From the NCBI GenBank assembly GCA_900557165.1, contig USRS01000038.1:1-20883 (forward strand): a stretch of DNA of 20,883 nt, given 5' to 3'. The position numbers and the translations under genes were made by a program. The notes below the pieces were generated by a model. That model worked only from the letters and a program-made list of their open reading frames with translations. It did no database searches and was not told where the DNA came from. This document shows positions 15,946 through 20,883 of this stretch, piece after piece (positions within the stretch are counted from its first letter, which is position 1; every line of letters begins with the position of its first letter). Source of the DNA: an uncultured Clostridium sp. (GTDB lineage: Bacteria; Bacillota; Clostridia; Peptostreptococcales; Peptostreptococcaceae).

Positions 15946-17322
15946 TTATTTCATTATTTTTTTAATTAAATTTATCTTATTCTTATATGGTGGAAATACT
16001 AAATTTATATCAAGTTTTGTATTTTTCTTTACTATGGCTTTTGTATGAGTAAATGTATCAAAACTTGTTTTTCCATGATAATTTCCCATTCCAGAAGCAC
16101 CTATTCCTCCAAAAGGAAGATACTTTGATGCCACATGACTTATGGTATCATTTACACAACCTCCACCAAAGGAAAATCTATTTATTACGTCTTCACTAAA
16201 ATTTTCATCTTCTGAAAATACATAAAAAGCTAAAGGGTTTTTATTTATAGAAATAAAGTATTTTAAATCTTCCATATTTTTATATTTTAATACAGGCAAG
16301 ATTGGCCCAAATAATTCCTCACTCATAACCTTATCATCTGTTGTTACATCTTTTAAAATTGTAGGTGAAATATATCTTTTTTCAAAATCAATATCTCCAC
16401 CAAAAACTATTTTATCTTTGTCACATTCTAAAATATTTGATAATCTAGTCATATGTTTTTCATTTATAATTCGACCAAACTCTTTATTATTAATTATATC
16501 TTGACCATAAAATTCTTTTACTACATTTATACATTCATTTATAAATTCTTCATAAATATCTTCATGAGCTAGAACATAATCTGGTGCTACACATGTTTGT
16601 CCAGCATTTATTAATTTTCCCCACATAATGCGTTTAGCACTTATTTTTAAGTTAGCAGTATTGTCAACTATTACAGGTGATTTACCTCCTAACTCTAAAG
16701 TAACTGGTGTTAAATGTTTTGATGCCTTTTCCATAACTATTTTGCCCACATTTACACTTCCCGTAAAAAATATATAATTAAATTGTAAATCTAAAAGTTG
16801 ACTATTAACCGTATAATCACCTTTAACTACAGCTATATACTTTTCATCAAAAGTTTCTTTTATAATTTTTTCTACTATATATTCTATATTTGTAGCATAC
16901 TCAGAAGGCTTTAGTATTACAGTATTTCCCCCTCCTATGGCCCCTATTAATGGTTCAATTAATAATTGAAATGGATAGTTATATGGCCCAATTATTAACA
17001 CTGAGCCATAATGAGATTTATATATGTAAGATTTCCCCGGTAACTGAGCAGCATCATTTTTTACTTTTTTAGGTTTCATCCAATTTTTTATATTTTTTAT
17101 AGTATGTTCTATACTACTATAGACAAATCCAACTTCATTGGAATAAGCTTCAAATTCATGTTTGCCCAAATCTTTATTTAGAGCTTCTATTATATCTATC
17201 TCGTACTTTTTTATATTTTTTTTTAATTTTTTAAGATTTTCAATTCTTGTATTTACATCAATAGTTCCTTTATCTGACAGGTATTTTCTTTGATTATTCA
17301 ATAATTTTTCATATATATTCAT
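15946..17322 (-). CDS. NAD(P)-dependent aldehyde dehydrogenase, ALDH3-like
   Basis: Oxidises an aldehyde to the acid; length of 458 residues and motif set fit the short ALDH3/YwdH-type class active on fatty or aromatic aldehydes. Visible landmarks are GPYNYPF (112-118, the substrate and cofactor Asn), KPSE (138-141), the FTGS cofactor turn (186-189), ELGGKSP with general base Glu210, and GQTC with catalytic Cys244. Next come EELFGPILPVL and the ALDH3-type C-terminal run FGGGCVNDTISH, then LPFGGIGASGMGNYHGK. All catalytic residues are present. AGAAGG precedes the ATG. It follows the small Lys-rich gene by 45 bases and may be co-transcribed with it. Physiological substrate unknown. No convincing terminator is seen after it. 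Confidence 0.92.
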   Translation of the reverse strand: MNIYEKLLNNQRKYLSDKGTIDVNTRIENLKKLKKNIKKYEIDIIEALNKDLGKHEFEAYSNEVGFVYSSIEHTIKNIKNWMKPKKVKNDAAQLPGKSYIYKSHYGSVLIIGPYNYPFQLLIEPLIGAIGGGNTVILKPSEYATNIEYIVEKIIKETFDEKYIAVVKGDYTVNSQLLDLQFNYIFFTGSVNVGKIVMEKASKHLTPVTLELGGKSPVIVDNTANLKISAKRIMWGKLINAGQTCVAPDYVLAHEDIYEEFINECINVVKEFYGQDIINNKEFGRIINEKHMTRLSNILECDKDKIVFGGDIDFEKRYISPTILKDVTTDDKVMSEELFGPILPVLKYKNMEDLKYFISINKNPLAFYVFSEDENFSEDVINRFSFGGGCVNDTISHVASKYLPFGGIGASGMGNYHGKTSFDTFTHTKAIVKKNTKLDINLVFPPYKNKINLIKKIMK

Positions 17323-17367
17323 AATTTACCTTCTTTAAATTTGTTTTTTATTTTAAAATAATTATTA

Positions 17368-17679
17368 CTAAATATCATCTAAATCTATATCTTCTACTTC
17401 ATCTTCTTTATCTGTTGAAATTAGTGTTTTCTTTTCTATAGATCTTTGAGTAACAATTAACTGCATTTCAATAACTAAAAGCTCTAAGAATACAAGAAAT
17501 ATAGCTAAATCATCTTCATCTAATTCTTGTGCTATACTATAACCTAAAGTTGCCGATAATGCTACTAGCTCTGCATAGCTAAAAGATGAAAAGCTTTTAT
17601 TATTTTCAGTACTTTTCTTTTCATTACAACTACTATTAGATTCTTTTTTATTGCTTTTTCTTTTCTTTTTCTTAGGCAT
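17368..17679 (-). CDS. Small protein with Lys-rich N-terminus and a hydrophobic helical core (possibly DUF6774-like)
   Basis: 103 residues, not firmly recognised. Residues 1-27 are very basic and polar (MPKKKKRKSNKK). Residues 33-80 are two hydrophobic helices split by an acidic turn (AELVALSATLGYSIAQ, DEDD, LAIFLVFLELLVIEMQL). The C-terminus is acidic (DEVEDIDLDDI). The two-helix core is similar, from memory, to short clostridial proteins labelled DUF6774, which lack the basic extension. The second helix could be membrane-associated or a dimer core. GGGAGG lies 8 bases before the ATG, so translation is credible. Confidence 0.6.
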   Translation of the reverse strand: MPKKKKRKSNKKESNSSCNEKKSTENNKSFSSFSYAELVALSATLGYSIAQELDEDDLAIFLVFLELLVIEMQLIVTQRSIEKKTLISTDKEDEVEDIDLDDI

Positions 17680-17788
17680 ATTACTAGCCTCCCGATTATA
17701 TCAATATTCCTAGATAAGTAAATCTTATAAATTAAATATATGCATTTTTATAGTATATATTTCTTAAAAAAATTTTATAATACCTTAA

Positions 17789-18376
17789 TTATATTTTTAA
17801 AGAATTAATAACTCCTTTAAGTAAATTATAAGTTAAATCAGCAATTTCTTTTGTTGATTCTTTACATCCACCCTTCATCCATGTTTTTAATATTCCAATA
17901 TATCCACTTTTAAAAAATGAATAAACATATGATAAATGATCTACTTTTCTATCAAATTTTTCTTTAAGCTGATCTCTCAAATGATTTTCAATTATCTCTT
18001 CCAATTCAAATAAAAAATTTAAATCTCCATTTTTACTAAAAATACATTTACAAAAATCATAATTATCTTTTATAACATTACACATATCCTCAATAAATTC
18101 ATGAGTTCCTTCTGAAATATCAATATTTTTATCACATTTATAAATATGACGTTCAATAGTATATAAAAACTCTGTATAAAGTTCTTCTTCTAATTTTTTA
18201 AGCATATCTGGTATATCACAGTAATAATTATAAAATGTTGACCTATTTAAATCAGCCTTTATAACTAATTCTTTTACTGTGATATTGTTTACAGATTTAC
18301 TTTGCATTAGCTCTATTAAACTATTTTTTAAAGAATCCTTTGATTTTCTAACTCTACGGTCTTGTTTTTTTTCCAT
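17789..18376 (-). CDS. TetR/AcrR-family transcriptional regulator
   Basis: 195 residues from the ATG at 18376, preferred because GAGAGGG lies 9 bases upstream; the ATG at 18385 directly abuts that site. The N-terminal DNA-binding domain covers about 10-58 with the helix-turn-helix ITVKELVIKADLNRSTFYNYY. The rest is a helical ligand-binding and dimer domain ending YNLLKGVINSLKI, like the TetR C-terminal domains found beside YhgE/Pip genes. It is divergent from the yhgE gene with 204 bases between. Two palindromes there suggest it represses that gene, and perhaps itself. The ligand is unknown. Confidence 0.9.
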   Translation of the reverse strand: MEKKQDRRVRKSKDSLKNSLIELMQSKSVNNITVKELVIKADLNRSTFYNYYCDIPDMLKKLEEELYTEFLYTIERHIYKCDKNIDISEGTHEFIEDMCNVIKDNYDFCKCIFSKNGDLNFLFELEEIIENHLRDQLKEKFDRKVDHLSYVYSFFKSGYIGILKTWMKGGCKESTKEIADLTYNLLKGVINSLKI

Positions 18377-18473
18377 AAATATCATCCCTCTCGTGTTTAT
18401 TTTATGTTTATTTTATATATTTTTCGACATTTTATTCATTTTTGTCGCTTATTGAACATTTTAATGATTTTTA

Positions 18474-18493
18474 ATGGTTGAATATTTAACCAT
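18474..18493. promoter_or_regulatory. Operator candidate 1 overlapping the -35 of yhgE
   Basis: ATGGTTGAATATTTAACCAT is a 20-base palindrome with one mismatched pair. It covers the -35 hexamer and the start of the spacer of the yhgE promoter, a classic repressor position. Confidence 0.55.
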
Positions 18494-18506
18494 ATCTAAT
18501 TATAAT
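18478..18506 (+). promoter_or_regulatory. Promoter of the yhgE-like gene
   Basis: TTGAAT, 17 bases, TATAAT. The predicted transcription start at about 18513 leaves a leader of nearly 70 bases. Confidence 0.7.
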
Positions 18507-18522
18507 TCATATTATATCAAAA

Positions 18523-18541
18523 AAACAACACTATGTTGTTT
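18523..18541. promoter_or_regulatory. Operator candidate 2 after the yhgE transcription start
   Basis: Perfect palindrome AAACAACACTATGTTGTTT (8-base arms, 3-base centre), about 10-28 bases past the predicted start point. Size and symmetry fit a TetR-family dimer site. Confidence 0.6.
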
Positions 18542-18580
18542 ATAAACAATTAAATATGAAAAGAAGAAGGGTGAATACAT

Positions 18581-20791
18581 ATGCTAAAAAAAGAATGGAA
18601 AAATCTATTCAAGAACAAGTTTCTTATTGTAGCACTTATTGCTATAATAACTATTCCTACTATATATACTACCTTATTCTTAGGTTCTATGTGGGATCCT
18701 TACGGAAAAGTTGACAATCTACCTGTTGCAGTTGTAAACGAAGACAAACCTGTGACTTATGAAGGTAAAGATGTCAATGTAGGTGAAAAATTTGTAGATA
18801 AATTAAAAGATAATGATTCATTAGCTTTTAACTTTGTAGACAAAGAAACTGCTACAAATGGTTTAGAAAATGGTACTTACTATATGGTAATTACTGTACC
18901 TCAAGATTTTTCAAAAAATGCAACTACTTTACTAGACAAAAATCCTAAAAAAATGGTTTTAGAGTATGCAACAAATCCTGCTAAAAACTATATTGCTAGT
19001 AAAATGAGTCAAAGTGCTTTATCTAAAATTCAAACATCTATAGCTAACTCAGTAACTAAAACTTATGCTCAAACAGTATTTGAACAGTTTGAATCTATGG
19101 GTGACAGTCTTGATGAAGCTGCTGATGGAAGTTTAGAACTTAAAGACGGACTTATTAAGCTAGAAGACGGTGGAGTTAAAATTAGTGATGGATTAAATAC
19201 TTTATCTGAAAGTATGTTAACATTCACTGATGGTACTACATCTTTATCTAAAGGACTTGATACGTATTTATCTGGTGTTGAATCTTTAAGTTCTGCATCT
19301 AAAGAATTAGCTGCTGGTGCATCTAAGTTAGCTGCTGGTGCATCTACATTAAATTCTTCAGTTCAAGGAATTAGTATCCCAAGTGTTGAATTAACTAAAG
19401 AACAAAAAAACACTATAAAAAATACTGCAGCTTCAAGTGTATCTTCATATGCTGATAAATTATCATCAGGTATAGGTAGTGCAGTTAGCAATAAAGTATC
19501 TTCTACTTTAACTGCTGATGCTACAGTTAGTGCTGTTTCTTCTGCAATACTTAAAGATACTAATATAGCTCAAATGGTTGGTGCACTTCAATCAGTTGGA
19601 TATACAAAAGAACAAGCTCAAAGCTTAGTTGTTGGTATAGTATCTAATACACTAAAAGGTGTATCTGGAAACATAACAGCTGATTCTATAACAAATTCAA
19701 TTTCTCCAACTGTTTCTTCTACTATAGGACAAATAGCTGGTGGAGCTGCTGAAAAAGGTGCTTTAGCTGTTGCTTCTCAAGTAAACTCAAATCTTTCATC
19801 TTATGAAGAAATGTTTACTACTTTAAAATCAGCTACTAAAACTCTTTCAGATGGTTTAAGCACTTTAAGTACTGGTGCTGACAAATTAAATGCTGGTGCT
19901 AACAAACTTGTTGCTAATAATTCAGCTTTAAAATCTGGTATGAGCTCTCTTTCAAGTGGTGCAAATAAAATTTCATCTGGTGTTAACGAACTACACACTG
20001 GTTCTGTAACATTAACTGATGGTTTAAAAACTGCATCAGAAGGAACTGAGACATTACAATCTGGATTATCTGAAGGTGCTAATAAGTTAAAAGATAAACT
20101 TGAATTTGTAAGTGATTCAACTTCTGATATGTTCTCTGCTCCAGTTGACAGTGAAGAAACTCAAATAAGTACAGTTCCTGATAATGGACATGCTATGGCA
20201 GCGTACATAATGATTGTTGGTCTTTGGGTTGGAGCTATGGCATTCTGCTCAGTTTATCCAATATCTAAACAAAAAGGTCAAATAAAATCAGGATTTGGAT
20301 TCTGGTTAGGCAAAGCAAGTATAATGTATCCTGTTATGATTATAGGTTCATTAGTAATGGTTGGTGCATTAAGTTACTTCAATGGATTTAATCCAGTTAA
20401 CTTAGGAGAAACTTTATTAATTGCCTCTCTATCAGCTGTTACATTTGTAAGTATGCTTTACTTATTAAATGTTGTATTTGGAGTTGTTGGTAGATTCTTA
20501 GGATTAGTATTGATGATTGTTCAATTATCTGGAGCAACAGGTACTTATCCAGTTGAATTATCAGGTGAATTTGTAGGAAAAATAACAAATTACCTTCCAT
20601 TTACTCATGTTGTTAAAGCATTCAGAGAAAGTATATCTGGTAGTCCAGTTGCAAGTGAACACTTCGTATTTCTTGGAGTTGTGGCTATAGTTTCAATTAT
20701 ATTAACAATTACTTTCTTAGAATTAAAAGTAAGAACTGGAAACGACGAAGATTTAATAGATAACGACTATGATGAAGAATTAGCTGTATAA
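18581..20791 (+). CDS. YhgE/Pip-domain membrane protein (phage infection protein homologue, ABC-2 type)
   Basis: 736 residues with the full family layout. A membrane helix at about 13-33 ends in the conserved IPTIYTTLFLGSMWDPYGK, followed by an extracellular domain (NLPVAVVNEDKP, then NGTYYMVITVPQDFS). Next is a long central region (about 175-525) rich in LxxGxxxL heptads, predicted helical and coiled. Five or six membrane helices close the protein (about 540-725), with LSGATGTYPVELSG and LPFTHVVKAFRESI as in ABC-2-type membrane subunits. Family members act as a phage attachment factor in lactococci or as export-type proteins; cargo here is unknown. AGAAGGGTG precedes the ATG. It is divergent from a TetR gene with operator-like palindromes between. 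No terminator of its own is visible before the IS-like end. Confidence 0.9.
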   Translation: MLKKEWKNLFKNKFLIVALIAIITIPTIYTTLFLGSMWDPYGKVDNLPVAVVNEDKPVTYEGKDVNVGEKFVDKLKDNDSLAFNFVDKETATNGLENGTYYMVITVPQDFSKNATTLLDKNPKKMVLEYATNPAKNYIASKMSQSALSKIQTSIANSVTKTYAQTVFEQFESMGDSLDEAADGSLELKDGLIKLEDGGVKISDGLNTLSESMLTFTDGTTSLSKGLDTYLSGVESLSSASKELAAGASKLAAGASTLNSSVQGISIPSVELTKEQKNTIKNTAASSVSSYADKLSSGIGSAVSNKVSSTLTADATVSAVSSAILKDTNIAQMVGALQSVGYTKEQAQSLVVGIVSNTLKGVSGNITADSITNSISPTVSSTIGQIAGGAAEKGALAVASQVNSNLSSYEEMFTTLKSATKTLSDGLSTLSTGADKLNAGANKLVANNSALKSGMSSLSSGANKISSGVNELHTGSVTLTDGLKTASEGTETLQSGLSEGANKLKDKLEFVSDSTSDMFSAPVDSEETQISTVPDNGHAMAAYIMIVGLWVGAMAFCSVYPISKQKGQIKSGFGFWLGKASIMYPVMIIGSLVMVGALSYFNGFNPVNLGETLLIASLSAVTFVSMLYLLNVVFGVVGRFLGLVLMIVQLSGATGTYPVELSGEFVGKITNYLPFTHVVKAFRESISGSPVASEHFVFLGVVAIVSIILTITFLELKVRTGNDEDLIDNDYDEELAV

Positions 20792-20800
20792 TTCAAAAAT

Positions 20801-20883
20801 GGGCTGTCTCAAAATAAAAAGACAATTCCATAAAAAATGACCTATAAATAGGTCACCTTAACTGACACCTAACGGTCGTCAGT
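20801..20883 (-). mobile_element. Putative insertion sequence end (IS1182-like), partial
   Basis: GGGCTGTCTCAAAAT begins 9 bases after the yhgE stop and looks like the terminal inverted repeat of IS1182-type elements as I remember them. It is followed by a terminator facing out of a leftward gene beyond the window, as expected for a transposase whose 3' end is near this border. A further inverted pair ACTGAC / GTCAGT lies at 20861-20883. The other end and any transposase are outside the window. Confidence 0.45.
20832..20855 (-). terminator. Terminator for a leftward gene outside the window
   Basis: Perfect stem TGACCTAT / ATAGGTCA (8 bp, 2-base centre) followed on the minus strand by six T. 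On the plus strand no T-run follows, so it serves a leftward transcript entering from beyond 20883. Confidence 0.65.

Overview
The window is very AT-rich, with compact operons, strong AAGGAGG-type ribosome binding sites and a mostly leftward gene order. The tRNA-dependent amidation genes (archaeal-type aspS with gatCAB under a T-box), a rubredoxin-first rubrerythrin relic, a YhgE/Pip protein and a fused MacB-like ABC relic all point to a low-GC anaerobic Firmicute of the Clostridia (Clostridiaceae or Peptostreptococcaceae). I cannot name the species from sequence alone.

Layout. 1-3.2 kb (minus strand): the 5' part of a TVP38/TMEM64 (VTT) membrane protein, an MscS channel and a two-HKD cardiolipin synthase, each followed or separated by a hairpin terminator. 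3.2-8.2 kb (minus): one transcription unit, promoter - T-box leader - aspS - gatC - gatA - gatB - terminator. It makes Asp-tRNA(Asn) and converts mischarged Asp-tRNA(Asn) and Glu-tRNA(Gln) to the amidated forms. The T-box specifier reads GAAC, so Glu (GAA) and Asn (AAC) codons overlap.

8.3-12.5 kb is a decay zone. It holds a rubrerythrin pseudogene (two indels in A runs plus a nonsense codon), a small effector-binding-domain pseudogene (internal deletion plus a nonsense codon that replaces Cys) and an ABC ATPase-permease pseudogene (large deletion, frameshift, several stops). Between these are two intact genes, mntP (Mn efflux, plus strand) and a GNAT acetyltransferase.

12.6-15.8 kb (minus) holds the least explained part: two tandem, paralogous, membrane-anchored kinase-like proteins. 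Both have lost the HRD and DFG catalytic aspartates. Both carry a single transmembrane helix and a disordered tail of about 200 residues predicted to lie outside, acidic Asn/Asp/Glu/Lys in one and Asn/Pro/Thr repeats in the other. Each has its own promoter candidate and terminator.

15.9-18.4 kb (minus): an ALDH3-like aldehyde dehydrogenase, a small Lys-rich protein and a TetR-family regulator. 18.6-20.8 kb (plus): a divergent YhgE/Pip export-type membrane protein. Its promoter is covered by one near-perfect 20-bp palindrome and followed by a perfect 19-bp one, which suggests direct control by the TetR neighbour. The last 83 bases look like the end of an insertion sequence whose body lies outside the window.
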